Assembly (NCBI RefSeq): GCF_000013985.1
Contig: NC_008048.1
Location: 1,302,001-1,366,000, forward strand
Direction of reading: 5' to 3'
Length of the DNA: 64,000 nucleotides
From: Sphingopyxis alaskensis RB2256
GTDB lineage: Bacteria; Pseudomonadota; Alphaproteobacteria; Sphingomonadales; Sphingomonadaceae
Shown here piece by piece: positions 45,013 through 54,318 of this stretch (position 1 is the stretch's first letter; every line of letters starts with the position of its first letter). The notes beneath the pieces are model-generated. The model saw nothing but the letters and a program-made list of their open reading frames with translations. It was not told where the DNA came from and searched no databases. The position numbers and the translations under genes are program-made.

Positions 45013-46293
45013 TCAGCTGGCGGTGGCCGGCGCGGGTGCGGCACCGGTTTTGGCGCGCACCGCCCACAGCTGCGCCAATCGCGCCCGATTGCCCTGGATC
45101 TTGGCAAAACTCGCCGCGGCGGCATCGACCTGTCCGGCGAGCGCCTGCGCCACGCCCAGGCGGAACTGCGCGATCGCGTCGTTCGGCGCCGCCTTCAGCG
45201 CGGCTTCATAAAGCGGGATCGCTTTCGCGGGCTGGCCGATTCCGACCAGCACATCGGCGGTCGACCGCGCGGCCTTGGGATTGTTCAGCGTCGCGGCCTT
45301 GTTCGCGTCGGCGGCGACCGCGGCGGCGTCGGCGGCCGCGCGAGGCGTCTGTGTTTCGAGAATGTTGCCGAAATGGGTGTCACCCTTTGGAATCACCCCG
45401 TTATTCTGCCCCTGACGGATCACGGCGATGGCTTCACCCGGATAGCCTGCCTCGACCGCAAGGGCCGAGTATTCCAGATACTCCGGGCGCTGAGTCATCG
45501 CATTGGTCGCGCGCATCAGGCGCAGGATGTCGAGGTTGAGCTCCTTGTCGCCACCCGACTGCTGCAACAGGATATAGAGCGTATTGCGCCATGTCGCGGG
45601 CGAGGGATAATCTTCGACACGCATCGTCAGAACGTCGAGCATCTCGTTGGTTCGGTTGGCTTTCTGGAAAGCCTGCGCCGGACGGACATAAAGATCCTCT
45701 GACGGCTTCGTTCCGGCGGCACGCGCCGCATCGATGCCGGCCTTGGCGATCGCCCAGCCCTGGTCGATCTGCCCCGCGTTCAGATAGCTGTCCATCAGGA
45801 TCGCCGCCAGGGCCGGCTCGGTCGAACCCGCAGCCTTGGCAGCTTCGAGGCGCTGGATCGCCTTGGCGTAATTTTTGGCGCCATAAGCGAAATTGCCCGA
45901 ATAAAAGTTATAGGTCGCGAGATTTTCCGGTGGGGTCAGCCCCGAATCAATCATCCCGTCGAGCCCCTGGCCCTGCAGCGCCGTGTCCTTGTTCAGGATG
46001 CCGAGCTGCAACTGATAGAAGGAGAGGAGATATTGGTCGTCGGGCGAGGTCGCGCTCGCCTGCCCCTCAGCCATGGCCGCCTGCAACGCTGCGGCATCCT
46101 TGGCCGCGGTCGCGTCGGTCATCTTTTTGAGCGCCGGGGCGAAACCCTTGCTGGGGCTGAGCGACTTGCCCTTGGCGGCCTCTTCCTTCTTGGGCTTCTT
46201 CTGCGCCGCGGCGGGGGTCGCGGTTGTCATCAGCGCGCAGCCCAGCACGGCGGCCATCGCCGTTGCGGGCATCGAGCGGAAACGCTTGAACAT
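45013..46293 (-). CDS. Periplasmic TPR-repeat protein of unknown function
   Basis: A 426-residue protein with a signal peptide (MFKRFRSMPATAMAAVLGC to the AAAQ cleavage site). The mature part is alpha-helical with tetratricopeptide-like repeats: IQRLEAAKAAGSTEPALAAI, then a repeat near YLNAGQIDQGWAIAKAGIDA and one near AKAIPLYEAALKAAPNDAIA (A-x4-Y-x-x-A-x4-P type). Ala/Lys-rich linker after the signal. TPRs mediate protein contacts, so an assembly or envelope role is likely. ATG 46293 is chosen over 46341, since it gives a normal signal peptide. It converges with the Lrp gene on a shared terminator. Confidence 0.5.
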   Translation of the reverse strand: MFKRFRSMPATAMAAVLGCALMTTATPAAAQKKPKKEEAAKGKSLSPSKGFAPALKKMTDATAAKDAAALQAAMAEGQASATSPDDQYLLSFYQLQLGILNKDTALQGQGLDGMIDSGLTPPENLATYNFYSGNFAYGAKNYAKAIQRLEAAKAAGSTEPALAAILMDSYLNAGQIDQGWAIAKAGIDAARAAGTKPSEDLYVRPAQAFQKANRTNEMLDVLTMRVEDYPSPATWRNTLYILLQQSGGDKELNLDILRLMRATNAMTQRPEYLEYSALAVEAGYPGEAIAVIRQGQNNGVIPKGDTHFGNILETQTPRAAADAAAVAADANKAATLNNPKAARSTADVLVGIGQPAKAIPLYEAALKAAPNDAIAQFRLGVAQALAGQVDAAAASFAKIQGNRARLAQLWAVRAKTGAAPAPATAS

Positions 46294-46455
46294 CGAACTC
46301 TCTCCTCTGAAACTCGTGGACCGTCCGCCGCGCAGGCGCATTCGGCCGCGTGTCGTTAACGCGGCTAAACCGGTCGCGTTGCCATGGCAAGACGGGCGCT
46401 ATCGATATTTCTCTGGCTGCGTCCGGCTGAACGGGAATTGAACCCGCAGCGGCGG

Positions 46456-46752
46456 TCAGGCGATCTCGTCGATGATCCGATTGATCGCGCGCAGCACCGC
46501 GGGGTCACCCGGCGCGCCCGCCATCGCCGCTTCGGCCAGTTCGATGAGGGGGATGACGCCGAAGGTTGCCGACAGGCTTTTGAGCCGCAACGCCGCCATC
46601 TCCCAATTGGCGTCGCACCGCGCACGGCGCAGCAGGTCGGCAAGCTCGCGCGCGCTGTCGGCAAAGGCCTTGCGCAGCTCCGCCGCCATTGCCGGATCAT
46701 CGCCGAACGCGGCGCTCAAATACCGGTCGAGGGGGCCGCTGTCGAACGACAT
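46456..46752 (-). CDS. Hpt-like helical protein lacking the phospho-histidine
   Basis: A 98-residue helical protein resembling an Hpt phosphotransfer domain. The helix that should carry the phosphorylated His reads MAALRLKSLSATFGVIPLIE; aligned to the usual A-H-R-L-K-G-S pattern, position 55 is Leu rather than His and the Gly is Ser. It is therefore unlikely to be phosphorylated. It could still bind response regulators and block them. It is divergent, about 70 bp apart, from the long coiled-coil gene and shares the block with the degenerate kinase at 42670. Hpt-likeness is judged by eye only. Confidence 0.5.
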   Translation of the reverse strand: MSFDSGPLDRYLSAAFGDDPAMAAELRKAFADSARELADLLRRARCDANWEMAALRLKSLSATFGVIPLIELAEAAMAGAPGDPAVLRAINRIIDEIA

Positions 46753-46821
46753 TCCACAGCTTTGCCATCGGCGGGGTTAAGTTTCCGTTTCATGGCGGGC
46801 GTTTGATGCTAAGATGGCGCG

Positions 46822-49185
46822 ATGACGGGGGAAAAGAAAATCGTCGGATTGTGGCGGGAATCCGCGGCAGGTCCGGAAGCAGACAGCGCCGCGCCGGTCG
46901 AGGCCGCCGCGGCCGCTGCCGTATCCGCACCGGACGCGGAGGGCGCGGCGGGCGATCGCGACTGGCTGGACATGACGCCGCTCGACGACGACGCCGAAGC
47001 CCGCATCGAGGGCGAAGCCGCGTCGGCATGGCGCGAGCGCGGCATACCGGCGCTCCTGATCCTTCTTGCAGTGGGATGGACGGGATTCGCGCTCGGCGTC
47101 GCCACTGACGGCTTCGCACAAAGCCCGGCGATCGCCGACTGGCCCGCGCATATTGCGACGATCGCGATGCCGCTTGCGCTGCTCGCGCTGCTCTGGATGC
47201 TCTGGCTGCGCTCGGGTCGGTCGGAACAGGCGCGGTTCGCGCGCATCGCCGCGGCGCTGCGTGCCGAAAATCTGGCGCTGAATCAGTCGATGCACTCGCT
47301 CGGCCTGCACCTCGCCGACGCGCAGAAGCAGCTTGGTGAACAGGCGCGGATCGTCCAGCAACTCGGCCTCGACACGGTGATGCGCCTTGCTGAAAGCAGC
47401 GACAAGCTCGCGAGCAACGCCGCGGTGATCGCCAATGCCCACGACCAGCTCGCTCGCTCGGGCGATGTCGCGTTGCAACGGATGGACGGTCTGCTTGCCG
47501 GGCTGCCGCGGATCGACGATGTGGCGCAGCGGCTGGCGGTCAATTTCCGCGAGGCGGGATTGGTGGCGCACCAGCAGGGCGCGAACCTCGAAGCCAGGCT
47601 CGCCGCGCTGGGCGAAGAGGCGGCGCGGACGGCGCAGGCCGGTCAGGCTTCGACCGAAGCGATTCTCGAAGCGATTGTGGCGCTTCAGGAACAGACAAAG
47701 GAAACCGAAAGCGGCCTGCTCGCCGCCTCGGCGGAGGTTAGCGGCGCGCATGACGCCGCACTGGCGCGCGTGACCGAGAGCGCGGCGTCGGTGCGCCGCG
47801 CGATGGCCGACACGCTCGCTGCGCTCTCCGCGCAAAGCGAGGAGATCTGGCGCCAGTTTGGCGAGAGCGTCGACGCCGCGGCCGCGCAGATGGACGCCAG
47901 GCTCGCGGCGGCGCGCGAGGCCGGCGACGCGATCGGGGCACAATTGTCGGAGCATGCCGATGCGAGCGACGCCCTCGCGGGGCGGATCGCCGCGCATGTC
48001 GCCGAGGTCGGCAAACAGCTGGAGACGCTCAACGTCAACGTCGACGCCAGCACCGGCGTCGTCGGTCGCGCGATCGACGATACCAAAGCGCAGCTTGCGG
48101 CCTTCATGGAGCAGGTGCAGAGCGGAAATGTTTCGGCGGCTCAACTCGTTTCGCACGCCGAATCGTTGTTGCTCGCGCTCGATGCGGTAACGCGGGAGCT
48201 TGACGAAACGCTGCCGCGCGCGCTCGACCGCATCGCCGGACACGGCAAGACGACACAATCCGCCCTCGCCGAAATCCGTCCGCTGCTCGAAGCGTCCGAA
48301 CTCGTCGCGCAATCGACGGTCTCGCACGTCCATGCCGTGCAGGCGACGCTCCGGTCGAACGAGGAACAGATGACGGGTCAAGCGGCGAACCAGCAGGCGC
48401 TGGCCGACCGACTGAACGCCTCGTTCGCCGAAGCCGAAGCATCGCTCGCGAAACTGCGCGACGGCGCCGAAGCCTTCAGCGAACAGGGCGGCGCGCGGAT
48501 GATCGCGACGCTGGCCGAGGTTCGGGCAACCGCCGATTCGGCGGCCAACCAGGCGCGGCTGACGCTCGAACGGCTTGTCGATGGCGCGCGCGAGACGATG
48601 AAGGCAACCGCGAGCGAGGCGATCGACGCCGCCTTCCGGACCGAAATCATGGCGCAGCTCGCCGCAATCGAGGATGCGTCGGCGCGCGCCGTCGCCGCGG
48701 CGAACAGCGCCGCCGACCGGCTGATGCGCCAGCTCGTCACGATCATGGACGCCAGCGAGAGTGTCGAACAGCGCGTGAGCGAGGCCGAACAGGCGATCGC
48801 CGCTTCCGACCGCGACACGCTCGCCAAACAGGTCGGCGTGCTCACCGAAGCGCTCAAATCGACCGCGATCGACGTCACCAAGATATTGTCGAGCGAGGTC
48901 AGCGACACCGCGTGGGACGCTTACCTCAAGGGCGACCGCGGCGTCTTTGCCCGCCGCGCGGTCAAGCTGGTCGAGAACAGCGAGGTAAAGGAAATCCTGC
49001 GCCTCTATCAGAATGACGACGGCTTCCACGCCGCGGTCAATCAGTTCATCCATGATTTCGAGGCGATGCTGCGCCTGCTGATCGGCGCACGCGACGGATC
49101 GGCGATCAGCGTGACCCTGCTGTCCTCCGATATCGGCAAGCTGTATGTGGCGCTGGCGCAGGCGATCGACCGGCTGCGGAGTTAA
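46822..49185 (+). CDS. Large coiled-coil inner membrane protein of unknown function, 787 residues
   Basis: The N-terminal 70 residues are acidic and Ala-rich. Two hydrophobic helices follow, GIPALLILLAVGWTGFALGV (74-93) and IATIAMPLALLALLWMLWLR (111-130). From about 140 to 690 the sequence is almost all helix-forming, rich in Ala, Glu, Gln, Leu and repeated motifs such as ALxAQSEEIWRQFG and AAAQMDARLAAAREAGDAIG, resembling methyl-accepting or tape-measure coiled coils. The C-terminal 100 residues look globular: TAWDAYLKGDRGVFARRAVK, then LLSSDIGKLYVALAQAIDRL. It may bridge the membrane and a cytoplasmic partner, for example a cell division or chromosome structure. Not recognised as a named family. 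Confidence 0.5.
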   Translation: MTGEKKIVGLWRESAAGPEADSAAPVEAAAAAAVSAPDAEGAAGDRDWLDMTPLDDDAEARIEGEAASAWRERGIPALLILLAVGWTGFALGVATDGFAQSPAIADWPAHIATIAMPLALLALLWMLWLRSGRSEQARFARIAAALRAENLALNQSMHSLGLHLADAQKQLGEQARIVQQLGLDTVMRLAESSDKLASNAAVIANAHDQLARSGDVALQRMDGLLAGLPRIDDVAQRLAVNFREAGLVAHQQGANLEARLAALGEEAARTAQAGQASTEAILEAIVALQEQTKETESGLLAASAEVSGAHDAALARVTESAASVRRAMADTLAALSAQSEEIWRQFGESVDAAAAQMDARLAAAREAGDAIGAQLSEHADASDALAGRIAAHVAEVGKQLETLNVNVDASTGVVGRAIDDTKAQLAAFMEQVQSGNVSAAQLVSHAESLLLALDAVTRELDETLPRALDRIAGHGKTTQSALAEIRPLLEASELVAQSTVSHVHAVQATLRSNEEQMTGQAANQQALADRLNASFAEAEASLAKLRDGAEAFSEQGGARMIATLAEVRATADSAANQARLTLERLVDGARETMKATASEAIDAAFRTEIMAQLAAIEDASARAVAAANSAADRLMRQLVTIMDASESVEQRVSEAEQAIAASDRDTLAKQVGVLTEALKSTAIDVTKILSSEVSDTAWDAYLKGDRGVFARRAVKLVENSEVKEILRLYQNDDGFHAAVNQFIHDFEAMLRLLIGARDGSAISVTLLSSDIGKLYVALAQAIDRLRS

Positions 49186-49473
49186 AGCAGGGCCTGCTTG
49201 GTCACGACGGGCCGTCCGCCGGATGGCGGGCCGGATGGCGGGGCGCCGAGGCTTTTCGCCCCTTTGCCCAGGAATTGATAATCAGCCGGCGCGATGCCAT
49301 ATGACAATCAGGACGCGCGTGACACGGTGAAGCTTGCGGCCGTAGCACGCCAGCCAACGGGCTGGCGAAGCGCCATGCGAGGGAGGCAAGTCCTCGCCGC
49401 GCGTCCGCCGCCAAAGCCTATCAGGGATGCTCCTTGCATCGTGGAGCAGCCCGGCAGCGGCGCCATATCCGTC
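49186..49473. other. 288-bp gene-free stretch
   Basis: No supported gene. There is a tandem repeat of CCGGATGGCGGG at about 49217-49240 and a hairpin GCCAGCC/GGGCTGGC at about 49352-49369. It separates the plus-strand coiled-coil gene from the minus-strand nuo block; a shared terminator or end structures would be expected but I find no clear T-tract stem. Confidence 0.5.
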
Positions 49474-49734
49474 TTACGCCCGCCCGGTCAACACATCGGG
49501 GTCGGCCCAGCCGTTCACATAGGCCGTAAAGTAGAGCACAAAGGCCACCGCCGCGACGATCGTCATCTGAAGCACCACCCGCCCCGGACGAAAGCGCGCC
49601 GGGGCGCCGCGGTCCTGCCCAGCCACCAAGGGCTCGTCGTCATCGCTCGAGCGGCGGCCGTGGAAGGGCAGCACGAAGAAGGCGCTGAACACCCAGAATA
49701 GCGTGAAGATCGCAAGGGCGGAGGTCCATTTCAT
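49474..49734 (-). CDS. DUF1467 family small membrane protein
   Basis: An 86-residue protein with two hydrophobic helices, SALAIFTLFWVFSAFFVLPF and TIVAAVAFVLYFTAYVN, separated by a short loop with a cluster of charged residues (GRRSSDDDEPLV). It matches DUF1467 (PF07330), a small inner membrane family of alphaproteobacteria often found between complex I or RNase J genes. Its start is 10 bp after the rnj stop, so it is the tail of that operon. Role unknown. Confidence 0.5.
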   Translation of the reverse strand: MKWTSALAIFTLFWVFSAFFVLPFHGRRSSDDDEPLVAGQDRGAPARFRPGRVVLQMTIVAAVAFVLYFTAYVNGWADPDVLTGRA

Positions 49735-49744
49735 CGGCTTGCCT

Positions 49745-51379
49745 TCAAATCTCGACGAGCATCACATCGACCACCGGCTTCTTCCCCGTCCAGTCGGTCG
49801 CGATCCGCCGCACGCCCAGCCGGATCGCTTCGCGCAGCTTTTCTTCGTCGCGCGCGGGGCCGGTCGCGGCCTGTTCGGCAGCTTCGCGCATTTCGTCGAT
49901 AAAGGCCTCGCGTTCGTCCTCGACCGGAACGCCGCGATAGCTGATCGCGCTGTCGACGAAGTTTTTGCCCGAAAAGACCGCCGCGACGGTGACATGACCG
50001 TTGAGCGCCAGCTTGCGCCGCTCGCTCATCGTTTCGCCATCGGCGGGCAGGATGACGTCGCCGTCGAGGATCAGTCGGCCCGACCGCACGCGCTCGACGA
50101 TCTGCGCCGCGCCGGGCGCCAGCCGCACAAGGTCGCCATTTTCCTGCACCAGCGTATCGGGAACGCCCGTTTCGAGCGCAAAGCGCGCCTGTTCGTGCAT
50201 ATGGCGGATTTCGCCGTGCACGGGCACGACAAGCCTGGGCCGCAGCCAGCCATAGAGCGCCGCCAGCTCAGGCTTCCCCGGATGGCCGCTGACATGAATA
50301 TGCGCCTGTTTTTCGGTGACGGTCAGCACGTCCTTGGCGGCGAGCTGGTTCATGATCCGTCCGATCGCGACTTCGTTGCCGGGGATCTGCTTCGAGGAAA
50401 AGACAACCGTATCGCCGGCCTCCAGCTTGATCTGGTGGCCGTCGGCCGCCATGCGCGCCAGCGCCGCGCGCGGCTCGCCCTGCCCGCCCGTCGCGACCAC
50501 CATCACCTTGTCGCGCGGCAGGCGCATCGCCTCGTCGAAATCGACCGTCGGGGGAAAATCGGTGAGATAACCGACCGAACGCGCAACGCCGAGGATGCGG
50601 TCGAGCGAGCGCCCCGCGACGCACAGGCTGCGTCCCGTTGCCCGCGCGACTTCCCCCAATGTCGCCAGCCGCGCGGCGTTCGAGGCAAAGGTGGTGACGA
50701 CCACCCGGCCCTTCGCCGCGCCGACCGCCTGCTCCAGCCCTTCGCGCAACGCGCCTTCACTGCCCGATGCTTCGGCGTTGAAGGCGTTGGTCGAATCGCA
50801 GACCAGAAAATCGACGCCCTCGTCGCCGATCGCACTGAGCGCTGCGGCGGTTGCGGGTACACCCAGGATCGGTTCCTCGTCGAGCTTCCAGTCGCCAGTG
50901 TGAAAGACGCGACCATAGGGCGTGTCGATCACCACCGCGCTCATTTCGAGGATCGAATGCGCGAGCGGGACCATGCGGATGCCAAAGGGGCCGATGCGGA
51001 AACTGTCGTCGATATCGATGACCTTGATTTCAACTTCGCCCTCCAGCCCCTCTTCGGCGAGCTTGTGCGCGATCAGCCCCGCGGTGAAGCGGTTGGCATA
51101 GAGCGGCACGCCGAGGTCGGCGGCGAGATAGGGGATGGCGCCGATATGATCCTCATGCCCGTGCGTCAGGATGATGCCGAGCAGATCCTTCTTGCGGTCC
51201 TCGATGAACTCCAGATCGGGCATGACGATGTCGATGCCCGGATAATCGTGGCTGCCAAAGGTCACGCCCAGGTCGAGCATGATCCATTTGCCGTCACAGC
51301 CATATAGATTGGCGTTCATGCCGATCTCGCCCGATCCCCCCAATGCGAGAAAAAGCAGCTCCTTGCCCGGAGTCGTCAT
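49745..51379 (-). CDS. rnj: Ribonuclease J
   Basis: A 544-residue MBL/beta-CASP nuclease with 5' exo- and endonuclease activity on RNA. The metal-binding motif is H73-x-H75-x-D77-H78 ([15 protein letters not shown]), with further ligands at [19 protein letters not shown] and the beta-CASP box ([12 protein letters not shown]), and the later VHVSGH-like [13 protein letters not shown]. Length fits the family. It overlaps coaX by 4 bp at its start. In alphaproteobacteria, birA-coaX-rnj following nuo genes is a conserved order. Confidence 0.5.
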   Translation of the reverse strand: MTTPGKELLFLALGGSGEIGMNANLYGCDGKWIMLDLGVTFGSHDYPGIDIVMPDLEFIEDRKKDLLGIILTHGHEDHIGAIPYLAADLGVPLYANRFTAGLIAHKLAEEGLEGEVEIKVIDIDDSFRIGPFGIRMVPLAHSILEMSAVVIDTPYGRVFHTGDWKLDEEPILGVPATAAALSAIGDEGVDFLVCDSTNAFNAEASGSEGALREGLEQAVGAAKGRVVVTTFASNAARLATLGEVARATGRSLCVAGRSLDRILGVARSVGYLTDFPPTVDFDEAMRLPRDKVMVVATGGQGEPRAALARMAADGHQIKLEAGDTVVFSSKQIPGNEVAIGRIMNQLAAKDVLTVTEKQAHIHVSGHPGKPELAALYGWLRPRLVVPVHGEIRHMHEQARFALETGVPDTLVQENGDLVRLAPGAAQIVERVRSGRLILDGDVILPADGETMSERRKLALNGHVTVAAVFSGKNFVDSAISYRGVPVEDEREAFIDEMREAAEQAATGPARDEEKLREAIRLGVRRIATDWTGKKPVVDVMLVEI

Positions 51380-52161
51380 ATCTTTTGTTGTCCTTGGTTA
51401 TAGAGGTGCATGAGCCCGTTCAGCGTCAAATCGGGTTCGATACGATCGAACAGATGGGCCTGTTCCTGAAAAAGTGTCGCGAGGCCGCCGGTCGCGACCA
51501 CGACAAGCGGCTTGCCGATCTGCGCCTTCATGCGCGCTATCAGCCCTTCGATCATTGCGACATAGCCCCAATAGACGCCGATCAGCATCTGGCTTTCGGT
51601 GGTACGCCCGATCACGCTGGCGCTCGCGGGCGCCTCGATCGCGATGCGCGGCAGCTTGGCGGCCGCAGCGACGAGCGCTTCGAGCGACAGGTTGACACCC
51701 GGCGCAATGATGCCGCCCAGATAGGCGCCGTCGGGGCCGATATGGTCGAGCGTCGTGGCAGTGCCGAAGCTGATCACAAGTTTGTCCCTGCCGGGCTCGA
51801 CCGCCTGTGCCGCGATCGCATTGACCGCGCGGTCGGCGCCGACCGACTGCGGCTCGTCAACCTTCAATGCGATGCCCCATGTGACGGGTTCGCGACCGGC
51901 AACCAGCGCATCGACGCCGAAATATTTGTGAGCCAGTAGTTGCAGATTGTGCAGCGCGCGCGGCACCACGGTCGAGATGATCACGGCATCGACGTCGCCG
52001 CGATCATACCCCTCGATCCGCATCAACTGATCGAGCCACACCATATATTCGTCGGCGGTGCGCCGGTCGTCGGTCGCGATGCGCCAGCGCGCGAGCAGCT
52101 CGGCCCCGCGAAACAGCGCAAATTTGGCGTTGGTGTTGCCGACGTCGATCGCGAGCAGCAT
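51376..52161 (-). CDS. coaX: Type III pantothenate kinase
   Basis: A 261-residue ASKHA-fold kinase for the first step of CoA synthesis. The phosphate-binding motif is [16 protein letters not shown], then [11 protein letters not shown] with the catalytic Asp, and [20 protein letters not shown] plus [15 protein letters not shown]. It lacks the type I/II P-loop and typically uses ATP with a monovalent cation. ATG 52161 begins [11 protein letters not shown]; an upstream frame to 52209 overlaps birA. It overlaps rnj by 4 bp and follows birA by 4 bp, a conserved trio. Confidence 0.5.
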   Translation of the reverse strand: MLLAIDVGNTNAKFALFRGAELLARWRIATDDRRTADEYMVWLDQLMRIEGYDRGDVDAVIISTVVPRALHNLQLLAHKYFGVDALVAGREPVTWGIALKVDEPQSVGADRAVNAIAAQAVEPGRDKLVISFGTATTLDHIGPDGAYLGGIIAPGVNLSLEALVAAAAKLPRIAIEAPASASVIGRTTESQMLIGVYWGYVAMIEGLIARMKAQIGKPLVVVATGGLATLFQEQAHLFDRIEPDLTLNGLMHLYNQGQQKI

Positions 52162-52165
52162 GGCG

Positions 52166-52966
52166 TTATCCTTCAACCACCGGGCGGCGAAGTTCGACGT
52201 CGCCCGCATGAATCAGCATGGTCTCCCCGCCCTCGCGGCGCAAGCGCAGCGCACCATCCTCGGCAAGCCCGTCGAAAAAGCCGTCGATGCCCTGCTCCGA
52301 AACGCGCAGCGGCGTGCCGACGGGGTGCGCGAACGGCAGCCAGGCGCGCAGGATGCTCGCGACGCCCTCCTGCCGCCAGGTCCGCAGCGCGTCGATCATC
52401 GCGATGCCCAGCGCACCCGCAAAATGGTCGCGGTCGATTGCCGCGCCGTTGCTGGACAGCGTTGCGGTCGGACGATCGGGCAGTTCGGGCGCGCTGGTGA
52501 GATTGACACCGATACCGATCACCACCGAATCGCCGATGCGCTCCATCAATATGCCGGCGCATTTGGCGCCATCCACCAGCAGGTCGTTCGGCCATTTGAG
52601 CTGCGCGCCGCTATCGGGCGCGAGCGCCGCGACGGTTCTGGCAAGCGCAACCCCGGCAACAAGCGCCAGCGTCGCCGCCGACGGATCGCCGACGGCCAGG
52701 TGAACGACCGTCGACCCCATGAAATTGCCCTGCCCGTCGTTCCAACTGCGCCCCAGGCGCCCGCGCCCGGCGGTCTGACGGTCGGCGACCAGCCAGTGAC
52801 CCTCGCCGACATGCTCGCCGCCCGCCAGCCGCGCCAGCAGGTCGGCATTGGTCGAACCTGTCTGCGCGATACGCTCGATCGGCGGGATCAGAACAGCACC
52901 GATGCGGCGTGCGCCGAAGCCACCGCAAGCGCCGGGATGAACAGATAACCAACCGCCAACAGCCAA
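52166..52966 (-). CDS. birA: Biotin-[acetyl-CoA-carboxylase] ligase (BirA), ligase-only form
   Basis: A biotin ligase whose domain starts at about residue 26 ([20 protein letters not shown]) with the adenylate site [16 protein letters not shown] and [18 protein letters not shown]. It has no N-terminal helix-turn-helix, so it does not act as a repressor. The only ordinary start codon in frame is TTG 52966, which lies 78 bp inside nuoN in another frame; the first 25 residues then have no family match. A CTG at 52891, overlapping the nuoN stop, would give a family-like start. So the start is unresolved. It is linked with coaX and rnj. Confidence 0.5.
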   Translation of the reverse strand: MAVGGWLSVHPGACGGFGARRIGAVLIPPIERIAQTGSTNADLLARLAGGEHVGEGHWLVADRQTAGRGRLGRSWNDGQGNFMGSTVVHLAVGDPSAATLALVAGVALARTVAALAPDSGAQLKWPNDLLVDGAKCAGILMERIGDSVVIGIGVNLTSAPELPDRPTATLSSNGAAIDRDHFAGALGIAMIDALRTWRQEGVASILRAWLPFAHPVGTPLRVSEQGIDGFFDGLAEDGALRLRREGGETMLIHAGDVELRRPVVEG

Positions 52967-54318
52967 AGCGCGCTCGCCGCGACGATCGTGCCCTCGACGG
53001 CATTGCCGCCGCCTGTCACCTCGACGTCAGATTTATCATCGAAATACATCGTCTTGATGATCGCGATATAATAGAATGCGCCGATCACCGATGCGACGAT
53101 GCCCGCAACCGCCAGCGGCACAAGGTTCGCGTTCACCGCAGCCTCGAACACCAGATATTTGGGCCAGAAGCCGAACAGCGGCGGAATGCCGGCAAGGCTG
53201 AACAGGAACACCGACATCGCGGCGGCCAGCCCCGGTCGCCGTTGCGACAGGCCGGCGAGCGCGGGGATGCTTTCGACCTGATTGCCGCCCTCATCGCGCA
53301 GTTGCAGGACGACGAGGAAGGCGCCGAGCGTCGTCACGAGATAGACGAGCAGATAGGTCAGCACGCCCTCAACCCCCTGCTGCGTTCCGGCGGCAAGGCC
53401 GATGAGCATGAAACCGACATTGTTGATCGACGAATAGGCGAGCAGGCGTTTGATGTTCTTCTGCCCGATCGCGCCAACCGCGCCGAGGATGATCGACGCG
53501 AGCGCGAGGAAGATGACGATCTGTTGCCAGGCGCCGACCGCGGGGCCCATCGCATCGATGACGATGCGCGCCATCAGCGCCATCGCCGCCACCTTGGGCG
53601 CGCTGGCAAAGAAGGTCGTCACCGGCGTCGGCGCGCCTTCATAGACGTCGGGGGTCCACATATGGAACGGCACGGCGCTGATCTTGAAGCCCAGCCCCGA
53701 AAGCACGAAGACGATGCCGAAGATCAGGCCGATGCCCGGCTCGCCGCCCATCGCCGCCGCAATGCCTGCGAAATCGGTGGTGCCGGTGAAGCCATAGAGC
53801 AGCGAGATGCCGTAGAGGAGCATCCCCGATGCGAGCGCGCCAAGCACGAAATATTTGAGCCCCGCTTCGCTCGACCGTTCGTCGGACCGCATGAAGCTCG
53901 CGAGCACATAGGCGGCGAGGCTGTTGAGTTCGAGCCCGACGTAAAGCGTCATCAGGTCGCGCGACGAGGCCATGATGCCCATGCCGAGCGCCGCGAACAG
54001 GATCAGCGTCGGATATTCGGCGCGCATCCCGCCGGTGAAGAAGCGCGGCGCGACGAGAATGCAGATAAAGCTCGCGGCGTAGATCAGCAGCTTGGCGAAG
54101 CCACCGAAGGCGTCGACCGACAGCGTGCCTGAAAACACCGTCGTCTCGACGCCGAACAGCGCGATAGCGGCGGCCGCTGCGGCGGCAAGCGTGAGCAGCG
54201 CGCTGAGCTGGTAGGTGCCCACCTGCCGGTCGCCCATGAAGGTGCCGAGCATCAGGGTGATCAGCCCGCCGATCGTCAGGATCAGTTCGGGCCAGATGAG
54301 CGCGAGATCGGCGGTCAT
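52888..54318 (-). CDS. nuoN: NADH-quinone oxidoreductase subunit N
   Basis: A 476-residue antiporter-like complex I membrane subunit with about 14 helices. Proton-channel residues are recognisable: the acidic residue in LMTLYVGLELNSLAAYVLAS, the Lys/Pro helix (FKISAVPFHMWTPDVYEGA) and the NIKRLLAYSSINNVGFMLIG segment, with GLSQRRPGLAAAMSVFLFSL later. It is last of the nuo genes and overlaps nuoM by 4 bp. Family is firm; it pumps protons in the inner membrane. Confidence 0.5.
   Translation of the reverse strand: MTADLALIWPELILTIGGLITLMLGTFMGDRQVGTYQLSALLTLAAAAAAAIALFGVETTVFSGTLSVDAFGGFAKLLIYAASFICILVAPRFFTGGMRAEYPTLILFAALGMGIMASSRDLMTLYVGLELNSLAAYVLASFMRSDERSSEAGLKYFVLGALASGMLLYGISLLYGFTGTTDFAGIAAAMGGEPGIGLIFGIVFVLSGLGFKISAVPFHMWTPDVYEGAPTPVTTFFASAPKVAAMALMARIVIDAMGPAVGAWQQIVIFLALASIILGAVGAIGQKNIKRLLAYSSINNVGFMLIGLAAGTQQGVEGVLTYLLVYLVTTLGAFLVVLQLRDEGGNQVESIPALAGLSQRRPGLAAAMSVFLFSLAGIPPLFGFWPKYLVFEAAVNANLVPLAVAGIVASVIGAFYYIAIIKTMYFDDKSDVEVTGGGNAVEGTIVAASALWLLAVGYLFIPALAVASAHAASVLF

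Noticed and set aside
46777..49053. Long antisense open frame of 758 codons opposite the coiled-coil gene
   Set aside because: It mirrors the high GC and Ala/Glu codons of the real gene; no signal, motif or ribosome site supports it. The plus-strand protein has membrane helices and heptads.
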